From the NCBI GenBank assembly GCA_964215915.1, contig CAXPEB010000094.1, forward strand, positions 1 to 64,000: a DNA stretch of 64,000 nt, written 5' to 3'. The notes beneath the pieces are model-generated. The model saw only the letters and a list, made by a program, of their open reading frames with translations. It was not told the origin of the DNA and made no database searches. Below are positions 33,072-41,506 of this stretch, one piece after another. How positions within the stretch are numbered: position 1 is the stretch's first letter; every line of letters begins with the position of its first letter. Made by a program: the position numbers and the translations under genes. The DNA comes from UBA8524 sp964215915 (GTDB lineage Bacteria > Bacteroidota > Bacteroidia > UBA8524).

Positions 33072-36000
33072 TTACCGCACCAGGCTAATGGTTCCGCTCT
33101 TGTTCTCCCGGTTACCATTCTCCAGGTCAACTACCACCCGGTAGAGATAAACCCCGGTAGGCATGGCTTCGCCGCTTTCCTGGCTGGTTCCGTCCCAGTG
33201 GAAGTTTTCATCCTCAGAATAGAAGATCAGCGCTCCCCAGCGGTCGTAGATCCAGATCCTCAACCGTTCGATTCCCGTACCGTTTACATGGAATTCGTCA
33301 TTAAGCAAATCCTGGTTCGGGGTAAATCCGGAAGGGATATAGCAAGAATAGATCTCATTGACCCGGAAAATTTTGGTGAGCGTGTCTTTACATCCAAACT
33401 GCGACTCCACAAATAGCGTCACATCATAATATCCGGTATCCGCATAGGTATGTATGGGTGACTGCAGGGTGGAACTGTTTCCATCCCCGAAATCCCAGTA
33501 CCAGTTCTGTCCCTGTGTTGAGCTGTTCAGAAGCGTTACCACCGGCGTCACTATGTCGGTTACTTTCGGACTGAACGCATAGATCGCAACCGGTTTCGGA
33601 TGAACCAGAATATCGGCATAACGGCTGCTGTCCACACATCCGTAATTGGAGGTTACTTCAACCTTAACCGGGAACAGCCCGGGTTTTTCAAAAAGGTAGC
33701 TCAGGTGATTGACCCCGGTATTCTGCACTTTCCCATTATCCAGGTACCATTTCCAGTTGGAGAAGCCGCCGGTATCCTGATGTCCGGAGCTTAGTTCAAC
33801 CCTAAGCGGCTGACAACCTTCCACGATATCCGGAAGAATCGCGGTATCCGGCAGAGCGGCCATGGTTACATATACGGTATCATAAGCTGGGAAAGAACAG
33901 TTATCGGTAAGGGTCACCACATACTTTTCATCCTGAGCGGGCACCACCTTTTTCACGGTACCTGTTCCCAGAGCGTGGCTCCAGGTAAACGTATAGGTGG
34001 AGCTGACCCCGCCTGATCCGCTGGCTCTCAGAGCAAGGGGTTTTTGCGGGCAAACCAGGGTATCGCCTGCACCCGTCACACTTAGCGGAGTGGCAATTCT
34101 AACCTGGACATATGCCGTATCCCAGGGGCTGCACCCATCACTCATGATCACCCGGAAGCTGGAATCCACAAGAGGTTGTACCTGTTGGCTCGCTCCATTG
34201 CCGATATATTGCCAGCTGTATGTGTAGTTGCTGCCAAGTCCGCCTTTACCACTTGCCTGCAAATTGGCAACAGCGCCGTGACAAATAGTGGTATCCGAAG
34301 GAACGGTGCTCACCTCCAGCCAGTCGCGCAGGATAACCTTCACTGTGGAAGAATCCTTCTTCACCGTACAGTTGTCCTGCAAGCGCACCGTATACGTAAA
34401 ATCCGTTTTGGGGCTTACCGCATAAGCGATCCCGGCGGGTAAGGTGGTTTCTGTTGTGCCGTCGCTCCACACGAATTCATAGCCCGGAGCGTATCCTCCT
34501 GAGCCTGTTGCATGAAGCAGGGGTGTGTTTTCACGGCAAATGGTGGTATCCGCCATTGCCGTAATTTTCAGTGGGTCTCTCAGGGTAATGCGCACCGAGT
34601 CGCTGGTGGACAAGGCCGTGCAATTATCGGTTAGGGTCACATAGTATGTGGTATGATCGTTAGGGGTGACTGAAATATTATTTCCCACACCAATGCCCTG
34701 CCAATCATAAGTATAATGCAACGAGTCTCCACCGGTACCATCCACATGCAGTAGAAGCGATTCTCCGCGACAGATGGTGCTATCAGGGCGTACCAATACG
34801 GTTAGCGGGTACCTCAGGGTGATGGTAATGCTGTTGGTATCGATGAAGTTGGTACAGCCGTCGCTGATTTGCACTTTGTAGTTGGTTGCACTCTGCGTGG
34901 GCACCACAAAATTTGAGTCATTCGGTGCCAGTCCGTGGTCCCAGGTATAGGTATAACCTCCCGGATGGCCTCCGGTTCCCCAGGCATGAAGCCATATACC
35001 CTGCCCGTCGCAGATGAGCGTATCGGTACGGGTATGAAGTTTCAGGGAATCCCTCCGGATTGCAGTAAAATAGGACGAGTCCAGATCGTCTGAGCAACCG
35101 CCGTCATCCACTATCAGTTTAAAAGTAATGCTGGTATCCTGGCTCGGCCAGACGAAACTCGAATCCGTGCTTACCAGGTTGGTATCCACGTACCAGCGAT
35201 AATTGTATTGGCTGTCTAATCCGCCTTGCGTTGCGGCATATATGGTTACCGGTTCTCCAATACAGAGGGTGGTATCCGGCCGTGCATTGCTTTGGATATG
35301 TCCCCGGACGTTGACCGTTACAATAGCCGTATCCCGTATGATGGAACAACTATCATAAAGCACCAGCCGGTAAGGGGTGGTCTCCCGCGGACTTACCTGG
35401 AAGGAATCTCCATAGCCCATATGGGTGCTTGTTTTCGTATTGAACCAGGAATAGAGGTATTGTTTGGGTTTACCCCCATATCCTGAGGTATAAAGCCAAA
35501 CGGATTCTCCCTGGCAAATCGTGGTGTCGGTCCGCGGATCAAGTTTCGGGTGAGAGATCACCCGGATTTCCGTGGTATCCAGGTAATAACATTGCGAAAT
35601 GGTATCTTCACTACGCAGAATAAAACCCTGTGTGGCAGGCGGGTAGATGGAGGTGTTTACCTGAGAGCTGTCTTCCAGGTAAGGGTCCGAGAACCAGGCA
35701 AAATTGGCTCCTCCGCTTCCGCTGATGTATACCGTATCTCCGTAGCACATGGAGTCATCCGGCCCGGCATTGGTGGGTGGAGTTGGCTTTACCCGCAGGG
35801 GATCCTCAAACGGATAACCCCGGATGGCTGGCCCGGTGGCATCCACGCGAAGACGGTATCCACTGCCTTCCGGAACAGTGAGAGGCACGGCACAATCAAT
35901 AACCCCTGAGCCCGTATCCTGAACACTCCCAATGGAAATGGCATCAAAAAAGACCCCTGCCCGGTTGGATAGTTTTACAGTAAAGGTGTTACCTACATCA

Positions 36001-37682
36001 AAATTATCGTGTTTGGAATAATAGACCCGGATCGAATCACCCGGGCAAATGATATGCGGGGCAAACGAATCCACCTGGATGTATTGTTCCCGTATGGCCC
36101 ATATCGCAGGGGTATAATAACTCAACCCTCCTTCAAGGGCCACTTCGTTCGTATCGTTATTAAAGAACAGTTTAACCGTATCGCCATAGGAATTATACCC
36201 CCATGTACGACTTGTTTTCCAGTAGGTTGCCCCGGCATTATCCGTTGACACGCCACCGCCATTGGTCTTCTCTTCCCAGTAATACACCAGGGAATCATTA
36301 TCACGGATTCCCGATCGGGCATTCCATTCGCTGGTGCCGTTTGTGGTGATCTTAAGAAGAAAGGCGTCCGTCGCATATACGGACCCGCTCCAGTTGCCAT
36401 TGAATGGAGGTACATAGAATTCGCAGATACTGGTGGAATCGGTGGTTCGGTCAATCGTGCCCGAAACAAATATCTTTCCTGCAAAATCTACGTCCAGAGA
36501 AGCTATACTGATGCGGTTCCAGGTCCACCACCAACCGCCTGGAGTAGTGGTGGAGTTGTCACCGAAACGTTTGACCCAACTCAGTGCTCCCGTAGGAGTG
36601 AGTTTCGATACATACAAGTCATCTGCCCCTATCCCTCCGTTAGTGGTAAGGCGGGTATTATAAAAGCTGTCCGCACCCGCCATCATCCGGCCCGCCGCGT
36701 AGATCATGCCACTTTCATCCACGGCTATTGCAGACGTGGTGGCCCCCATCTGTCGGGCCCATAGCGGAGTACCGTTGGATGGCAACACCTTCATCACAAA
36801 ACCGTTCTGATCCTGCTGCGAACTGCCTGCATGGATTCTGGAAGCTCCGGCCTGCAAGGTATTGGTAAAGGCCCCGGAAACATAAACATTCCCGAAACGG
36901 TCACAGACCACATCACCCCCTGCAGATTGCCAGGCACTTGTGCCGTCAGTAGTGGCAATACGTCTGCAATAGTAAGGAGAGCCGGTAGTATTCAGTTTCA
37001 GCAGGAATACACTCCAACCGGCGCTGCTACCGGAAATTCCGGTATTTCCATACTGAAAATAACCCTGAAAGAGGCCGGTAAGATAGATATCTCCGGCAGG
37101 TGTGGCCGTAATGCCGGTAGGGTAATCCTGCAGGTTTCCACCAACGGTTTGAGCCCATACCACATTACCGGAATCATTCAACTTTACAATCCAGATATCA
37201 CCCTGGCCGTATTGGTTAACGGGGATACCCGCTATGGAACCCACCGAAGTACTCCAGGTTGACCCTACTATGTAGGAGTTTCCTGCCGTATCAATACAAA
37301 GAGAAGTAGTATAGAGATAACCGCCTGTGGCCGGAAGTGTGGTGGCCCATTGGACCTCCCCCTTACGGTTGTATTTCACGACATAAGGCGTAATATAACC
37401 ACCATTGGATTGCGCATAAACACTGTCTCCGAAATCAAGATAACCGCTGCTCTGAACATATTGGGGACCTAGAACCGATCCCATGGAATAGATGTTTCCG
37501 TATTCGTCGCACACCATGTCTTGGGAACCACTGCCCCAGGATGTGGTATTCCATCCATGCGCACCATCACCGTCAAGCCGGCTCCAGTCGTATTTTTGCG
37601 CGATTGCGGGATTAAGGCCATAGAAGACCAATGGAATAAGCAGGCCGATATATAGCCTCTTCTTCAGCAGGTTTGGTTTCAT
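33072..37682 (-). CDS. Giant T9SS type B surface protein with propeller and Ig-like repeats
   Basis: 1536 residues with a signal peptide at about 1-29. Order of domains: an SBBP-type beta-propeller region in the first ~480 residues (repeated DEYGNIYSMG, DTAGNSYIVGS, DRFGNVYVSGAF, DESGMIYAAGR units, each followed by a VKL/LKL strand); a linker; eight tandem Ig-like repeats of ~80 residues, each with DTTICxGE- or DTLICDG-like motif; two PKD-like domains (YWDFGDGNSSTLQSPIHTY); and a C-terminal type B (gliding-motility-type) sorting domain (IPSGFTPNQDLLND, IYDRWGALIF, PTGVYLYRVV). Probable adhesin or gliding/surface filament protein. A 12-bp inverted repeat lies 28 nt upstream of its start. Confidence 0.92.
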   Translation of the reverse strand: MKPNLLKKRLYIGLLIPLVFYGLNPAIAQKYDWSRLDGDGAHGWNTTSWGSGSQDMVCDEYGNIYSMGSVLGPQYVQSSGYLDFGDSVYAQSNGGYITPYVVKYNRKGEVQWATTLPATGGYLYTTSLCIDTAGNSYIVGSTWSTSVGSIAGIPVNQYGQGDIWIVKLNDSGNVVWAQTVGGNLQDYPTGITATPAGDIYLTGLFQGYFQYGNTGISGSSAGWSVFLLKLNTTGSPYYCRRIATTDGTSAWQSAGGDVVCDRFGNVYVSGAFTNTLQAGASRIHAGSSQQDQNGFVMKVLPSNGTPLWARQMGATTSAIAVDESGMIYAAGRMMAGADSFYNTRLTTNGGIGADDLYVSKLTPTGALSWVKRFGDNSTTTPGGWWWTWNRISIASLDVDFAGKIFVSGTIDRTTDSTSICEFYVPPFNGNWSGSVYATDAFLLKITTNGTSEWNARSGIRDNDSLVYYWEEKTNGGGVSTDNAGATYWKTSRTWGYNSYGDTVKLFFNNDTNEVALEGGLSYYTPAIWAIREQYIQVDSFAPHIICPGDSIRVYYSKHDNFDVGNTFTVKLSNRAGVFFDAISIGSVQDTGSGVIDCAVPLTVPEGSGYRLRVDATGPAIRGYPFEDPLRVKPTPPTNAGPDDSMCYGDTVYISGSGGANFAWFSDPYLEDSSQVNTSIYPPATQGFILRSEDTISQCYYLDTTEIRVISHPKLDPRTDTTICQGESVWLYTSGYGGKPKQYLYSWFNTKTSTHMGYGDSFQVSPRETTPYRLVLYDSCSIIRDTAIVTVNVRGHIQSNARPDTTLCIGEPVTIYAATQGGLDSQYNYRWYVDTNLVSTDSSFVWPSQDTSITFKLIVDDGGCSDDLDSSYFTAIRRDSLKLHTRTDTLICDGQGIWLHAWGTGGHPGGYTYTWDHGLAPNDSNFVVPTQSATNYKVQISDGCTNFIDTNSITITLRYPLTVLVRPDSTICRGESLLLHVDGTGGDSLHYTYDWQGIGVGNNISVTPNDHTTYYVTLTDNCTALSTSDSVRITLRDPLKITAMADTTICRENTPLLHATGSGGYAPGYEFVWSDGTTETTLPAGIAYAVSPKTDFTYTVRLQDNCTVKKDSSTVKVILRDWLEVSTVPSDTTICHGAVANLQASGKGGLGSNYTYSWQYIGNGASQQVQPLVDSSFRVIMSDGCSPWDTAYVQVRIATPLSVTGAGDTLVCPQKPLALRASGSGGVSSTYTFTWSHALGTGTVKKVVPAQDEKYVVTLTDNCSFPAYDTVYVTMAALPDTAILPDIVEGCQPLRVELSSGHQDTGGFSNWKWYLDNGKVQNTGVNHLSYLFEKPGLFPVKVEVTSNYGCVDSSRYADILVHPKPVAIYAFSPKVTDIVTPVVTLLNSSTQGQNWYWDFGDGNSSTLQSPIHTYADTGYYDVTLFVESQFGCKDTLTKIFRVNEIYSCYIPSGFTPNQDLLNDEFHVNGTGIERLRIWIYDRWGALIFYSEDENFHWDGTSQESGEAMPTGVYLYRVVVDLENGNRENKSGTISLVR
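33860..35790 (-). repeat. Eight tandem ~80-residue Ig-like repeats within the type B protein
   Basis: The motif D-T/S-T-I/L-C recurs at about 35750, 35518, 35264, 35018, 34776, 34540, 34290 and 34052, so the unit is about 232-254 nt. Each unit also has a Gly-Gly turn followed by YxYxW and a DxC segment before the next repeat. The repeats are divergent at DNA level, so the array is old, not a recent expansion. Confidence 0.75.
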
Positions 37683-37710
37683 TACATTTCAATAATAATC
37701 AATGTGTAAC

Positions 37711-37742
37711 GGTCGAAGAATTTTACGTCAATTCTTTCGACC
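37711..37742. promoter_or_regulatory. Inverted repeat upstream of the type B surface protein
   Basis: Arms GGTCGAAGAATT (37711-37722) and AATTCTTTCGACC (37730-37742) pair over 12 bp with one bulged A, separated by 7 nt. It lies 28 nt upstream of the giant gene's ATG, between it and the divergent lipoprotein gene. It could be an operator for a dimeric regulator or a 5'-leader hairpin. No T tract follows on either side, so it is not a terminator. Confidence 0.6.
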
Positions 37743-37867
37743 GAATTCTCTTTCAGCAGGGTTTTGGTTATAAGTATGAGTGATTTAGGTCGGAAATCGT
37801 TGCCTGTACCTCTCTTCTTTTTCACTCTCACAAAATCCGCAGAGCGCTGAATTGCCTATATTCGGTC

Positions 37868-38296
37868 ATGCGAATTCTGTTAGCCTGCATACTATTGGCG
37901 GGATTAAGTGCCTGCGGACTCAAAAGGGACAAATGCGAATACACCTATGAGCTTAGCACCGGGCAAGCCGGTATTGTGGAAGCCATGGGAGGTAACAGCA
38001 TGTACATGTTCCATCTCAGTGGAGGTCCATTAGACAGCTGCCAGCTTCATATCAATTCGGAACCGGAGGGAGGTAATATTGATGTGATGATCATCAAACC
38101 CGGGGTGGTGCCGCAATGCATCGCTCTTTCCAAAGAGAACTGGAAACTCAACGAAAATAAGAATGAGGAAAAACGATCGGTAACCATGAACGCTTCCGTT
38201 TCCCTCACTTGTGAAGGCCACAACTATTGCTTTCTGGTAACTTATGATGGCAGTATGAACAAAACGCCGGGCATGCCTGCACCACAAGAACCCTGA
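37868..38296 (+). CDS. Small lipoprotein of unknown function
   Basis: 142 residues. Signal peptide with lipobox LAGLSAC (Cys at about 16), so an acylated envelope protein. The mature part carries further Cys residues (about 23, 58, 79, 116, 122) that could form disulphides in the periplasm. No domain recognised. A near-match -7 sequence (TATATTCG) lies just upstream. It is divergent from the giant T9SS gene across the region with the inverted repeat, and convergent with the LysE-type gene (2-nt gap). Confidence 0.7.
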   Translation: MRILLACILLAGLSACGLKRDKCEYTYELSTGQAGIVEAMGGNSMYMFHLSGGPLDSCQLHINSEPEGGNIDVMIIKPGVVPQCIALSKENWKLNENKNEEKRSVTMNASVSLTCEGHNYCFLVTYDGSMNKTPGMPAPQEP

Positions 38297-38298
38297 AT

Positions 38299-38916
38299 TC
38301 AGCGTAACGTAACGATCAGCTCATAGATCAGGTACAGCGCAATCCCGATAAATACCAGTCCGGTGATCCGGTTGATCCATACCAGTATCTTTTCATTCAG
38401 AAAACGTTTGATACGATGGGCCAGAATGGAGATCAGCACTTCACTGAAAAAGATGCTGCACAGGCAACCTGCAAAAAACCACAAGAGACGGGCATTATCG
38501 TATTCCCATTCGGTACGTGCCAGGGTTGCCAGTCCGGCCCAGAAGAGAAAATTCACCGGATTCAGGAAATTCAGCAGGAAACCGTTGGAAAAAAAATACA
38601 GGGCTTTACCGAAGCGGGAATCGGGATACGCAATCACAGGCTTGCGGTTCATCAACAGATTGCTACCCAACACCCCGAGCAAGACTATAGCGCCGACGTG
38701 TATCCAGATACTTCCGGTACCCGGTTCCAGCACCTGCATCCCCAATATGGCCAGGGTAATAAAAATCAGGTCGGAGAGTACAACCCCCGCTGCGATCATC
38801 ACTCCTTTGTTCCATCCGTTCTGTATGCTGTTCTGCACCAGCGAAAAGAAAACGGTGCCCAGCATCATGCTCATACCCATCCCGAAAAGGAGCCCCTTCA
38901 GCAACGCTGTGATCAT
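38299..38916 (-). CDS. LysE-family amino acid exporter
   Basis: 205 residues, about six hydrophobic segments and the family's N-terminal LLFGMGMSMMLGTVFFSLVQNSIQNGW region with a small-residue-rich first helix. The C-terminal helices (LVFIGIALYLIYELI) match the RhtB/LysE fold, an inner-membrane exporter of amino acids or homoserine lactone-like compounds. The substrate cannot be inferred. It is divergent from the symporter at 38950, with only 33 nt between the two starts. Confidence 0.85.
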   Translation of the reverse strand: MITALLKGLLFGMGMSMMLGTVFFSLVQNSIQNGWNKGVMIAAGVVLSDLIFITLAILGMQVLEPGTGSIWIHVGAIVLLGVLGSNLLMNRKPVIAYPDSRFGKALYFFSNGFLLNFLNPVNFLFWAGLATLARTEWEYDNARLLWFFAGCLCSIFFSEVLISILAHRIKRFLNEKILVWINRITGLVFIGIALYLIYELIVTLR

Positions 38917-38935
38917 GCGGCAAAATAAACATTTC

Positions 38936-38943
38936 TACCTTTG
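38936..38943 (+). promoter_or_regulatory. -7 element (TACCTTTG) of the symporter gene
   Basis: An exact TAnnTTTG match. It covers an in-frame TTG at 38941, so translation must start at the ATG at 38950, 6 nt downstream. Confidence 0.6.
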
Positions 38944-38949
38944 GAAGCG

Positions 38950-40296
38950 ATGTGGAGCGTGCTACTGATCTCCGCCTATCTTTTGCTCATGCTGATAGGC
39001 AGCTTCCGAAACAAAAGCCGGAACAACGAAGCGGAAGACTACCTGCTGGCTGGACGTAAGATTACCTTGCTTCCTTTTGTGGCCACGATGGTCACCACCG
39101 CCTACGGCTGGATACTGGGTATCGGGGAATTGTATTACGATTACGGGATCAGCGCCTGGCTCTTTCTCAGCTTGCCGTATACCCTGTTCGGAGTGCTTAT
39201 GGCCTTTTTCCTTTCGGCGCGGATCCGTAAAGAACAGTTGCGTTCCATCCCCGAACTGCTGGCTCGCTATTATGGCCCCTGGTATGCGCGGATCGGTTCA
39301 CTGGCCGTGCTTGTTCTGGTGAGCCCTGCCATGTATGTATTGATGAGCGCCCAACTGCTGCGCGGAGTGTATGGATGGCCTATCCTTTCCTGTATCGCGC
39401 TGGCCCTGGTTTTTTCCTCCGTATACCTCTACCGGGGTGGCTTTGCCTCCATAGCCAGCAAAGACTCGGTGAAGTTCTTCTTCATGTTCGGAGGATTTCT
39501 TCTGGTATTGGCTTACCTGCTTACACAATACGGCACGGAACCACTGGCAGGTTTACCTCCCCGGGCCACGCATTTCTCCTTTGAAGGAAATGCCTGGGAG
39601 ATCGTTACCTGGTTTCTCCTTGCCAGTCTCGTCATCGCTGACCCAGGTTACCACCAACGGATCTATGCCTCAGCCGATAGCCGCATTCCGCGCACCGGAC
39701 TGCTGATCTCCATACTATGCTGGACGGTATTTGATTTCCTGGCTGCAACCGTAGCTCTTTACGGATTGGCCCTTGTACCGGGGCTTGCCGACAGCTCACA
39801 GATCTATACGCAAATCGGGGAACTGTTGCCGGAAGGGTTGCAGGCCTTGTTTATCCTGGGTTTGCTGGCAACGGTTATGTCCACCACCGATAGCTTTCTG
39901 TTTCTTTCGGCGCAGTCGCTGATGATTGATCTGCTTGGCTTCCGGAATCATACGCAACGGAACATGAATATCGGCCTGGTACTGGTGAGCCTGTTTTGTT
40001 TCGTACTGTTGCTGCCTTACCGCAACGACTCGGCAGTAGTGTTCTTCTTTGATTTTACCCCCTGGGTTGCCTGTACCCTCGTAATGCCGGTTTTCGGTGC
40101 CTTGTTTCCGTCATTCCGACTCAGCCCTACCCAAAGCCTGATCCAATTGATATTTTCCCTAGCTGCCGGGATACTCTGGCAAAGCGGTTTTATTCCCAAA
40201 ACAGGCGGGATAAGCCCAGTAGTACCGGGCATGTTGGTTTCCCTGTCTATACATATTGGCTTAATCGGTTACCGCCGACTAAGAGGTATCCGGTAA
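38950..40296 (+). CDS. Sodium:solute symporter family protein
   Basis: 448 residues and about 12 hydrophobic helices, an SSF-family (SLC5-like) inner-membrane transporter. Family features: NNEAEDYLLAGRKITLLPFVATMV near the N-terminus (the sodium-site helix) and TVMSTTDSFLFLSAQSLMIDL in the later part, a conserved SSF signature with the Ser/Thr that bind sodium. Substrate (sugar, amino acid, acetate or pantothenate) cannot be assigned. A start at TTG 38941 was rejected because it lies in the -7 box. Confidence 0.9.
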   Translation: MWSVLLISAYLLLMLIGSFRNKSRNNEAEDYLLAGRKITLLPFVATMVTTAYGWILGIGELYYDYGISAWLFLSLPYTLFGVLMAFFLSARIRKEQLRSIPELLARYYGPWYARIGSLAVLVLVSPAMYVLMSAQLLRGVYGWPILSCIALALVFSSVYLYRGGFASIASKDSVKFFFMFGGFLLVLAYLLTQYGTEPLAGLPPRATHFSFEGNAWEIVTWFLLASLVIADPGYHQRIYASADSRIPRTGLLISILCWTVFDFLAATVALYGLALVPGLADSSQIYTQIGELLPEGLQALFILGLLATVMSTTDSFLFLSAQSLMIDLLGFRNHTQRNMNIGLVLVSLFCFVLLLPYRNDSAVVFFFDFTPWVACTLVMPVFGALFPSFRLSPTQSLIQLIFSLAAGILWQSGFIPKTGGISPVVPGMLVSLSIHIGLIGYRRLRGIR

Positions 40297-40323
40297 ATGC
40301 AGAAATAGTTTGATATTTGTACC

Positions 40324-40698
40324 GTGGAATCGAAGAGACAGGAAAAATTTGCCCATTTAATCCAAAAAGACCTGGGTGAAATTTTTCAATCCCTGAGCCG
40401 GGACCTTTTCAGCGGAGCCTTTATTATGGTCACTGCGGTGAAAGTAAGTCCCGATCTGGGTGTGGTGAGGGCTTACCTGAGTCTGTATCAGGTAGCAAAC
40501 AAGGAAGAGACTCTGGATTTGATCCGTTTTCACGGGAAAGATATCCGGAAACAATTGGCCGGTCGCCTGCGTCACCAGGTGCGAAAAATACCGGAACTGG
40601 AATTTTTTCTGGATGAAAGCCTGGATTATGCTCAGCATATGGATGAGGTATTCCGTAAATTGAATCAGGAACGAGGTCAGGAGAAGGACCCGAATTAA
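40324..40698 (+). CDS. rbfA: Ribosome-binding factor A
   Basis: 30S maturation factor, 124 residues, single KH-like domain. It starts at GTG (40324) with SKRQEKFAHLIQKDLGEIF, then ITxTAVKVSPDLGVVRAYLSL-like block (visible here as VTAVKVSPDLGVVRAYLSL) and ends with the helix IPELEFFLDESLDYAQHMDEVF that is diagnostic for the family. It lies 1 nt before the methyltransferase gene and shares its direction. A one-mismatch -7 box (GATATTTG, 40312-40319) is 4 nt upstream. Confidence 0.95.
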   Translation: MESKRQEKFAHLIQKDLGEIFQSLSRDLFSGAFIMVTAVKVSPDLGVVRAYLSLYQVANKEETLDLIRFHGKDIRKQLAGRLRHQVRKIPELEFFLDESLDYAQHMDEVFRKLNQERGQEKDPN

Positions 40699-40699
40699 C

Positions 40700-41506
40700 A
40701 TGTACTACGATCCGGTCAAAGAAATGCTCGGCAGTGTTTTTTGCCGACACCCCTTGTTACGCCGACTCTTTTACAGGTTGCTGGATGCGATCATCCTGCG
40801 CACCTGGCACATGCACCGGGAGATAAAGATCTGGGCAAAAGAGCATAAAGATGCTACGCATATCCTGGATGCCGGTGCCGGTTTCGGTCAATACTCTTAC
40901 TACCTCCATAAACTCAACCCGCATTACAGTATTCTGGGACTTGATCTCAAATCGGATCAGGTATGCCGCTGCAATAAATTCTACCGGGAAAGGAATATTC
41001 CCAATATCTATTTCAAAACCGGAGACCTCAATACTTTTGAACGAGAGAAGGCCTTTGACCTGGTGCTTTGTGTGGATGTGATGGAATATATTGAGGACGA
41101 CAACCAGGTCTTCCGCAATATCTTTCACAGCCTTAAAAACGGCGGCATTTTCCTTATGGCCGCCCCTTCCGACCGTAAAACCCTTTACCGCATCAACGAG
41201 TTCCGCTTCCCGGAAGAAGCAGAATTCATCCGTGAAGGCTACAACATGAGCGAATTGAAAGTACGCCTCAAAAAAATGGGTTACCGGAAAGTAAGAGCGC
41301 GGTATACCTACGGTAAACCCGGACAAATTTCCTGGCTGGTATCCATCAAATGGCCGGTCAGCGCATTGCGCAAAGCCCGCTTTCTGGTGGCATTCCTGCC
41401 CATCTATTTTCTGCTTATCTTTCCGCTTTGTCTGGTCCTGAACTTCATGGATACCCATATGGGGCACCTGACGGGGGCAGGCTTCATTCTCAAAGCCTAT
41501 AAATGA
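40700..41506 (+). CDS. Class I SAM-dependent methyltransferase
   Basis: 268 residues. The SAM-binding motif is ILDAGAGFGQYSYYL at about 54-68, followed by an acidic strand (ILGLDLKSDQV) and motif II/III (FDLVLCVDVMEYIEDD). The C-terminus has a hydrophobic segment (AFLPIYFLLIFPLCLVLNF) that could attach it to the membrane. Target unknown: lipid, sterol-like or small-molecule substrates are possible. Its stop overlaps the ATG of the LolC/E-type gene by 4 nt (ATGA), so the two are translationally coupled. Confidence 0.88.
   Translation: MYYDPVKEMLGSVFCRHPLLRRLFYRLLDAIILRTWHMHREIKIWAKEHKDATHILDAGAGFGQYSYYLHKLNPHYSILGLDLKSDQVCRCNKFYRERNIPNIYFKTGDLNTFEREKAFDLVLCVDVMEYIEDDNQVFRNIFHSLKNGGIFLMAAPSDRKTLYRINEFRFPEEAEFIREGYNMSELKVRLKKMGYRKVRARYTYGKPGQISWLVSIKWPVSALRKARFLVAFLPIYFLLIFPLCLVLNFMDTHMGHLTGAGFILKAYK

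Noticed and set aside
38941..38949. TTG start for the symporter
   Set aside because: It lies inside an exact -7 box; the ATG at 38950 is better.
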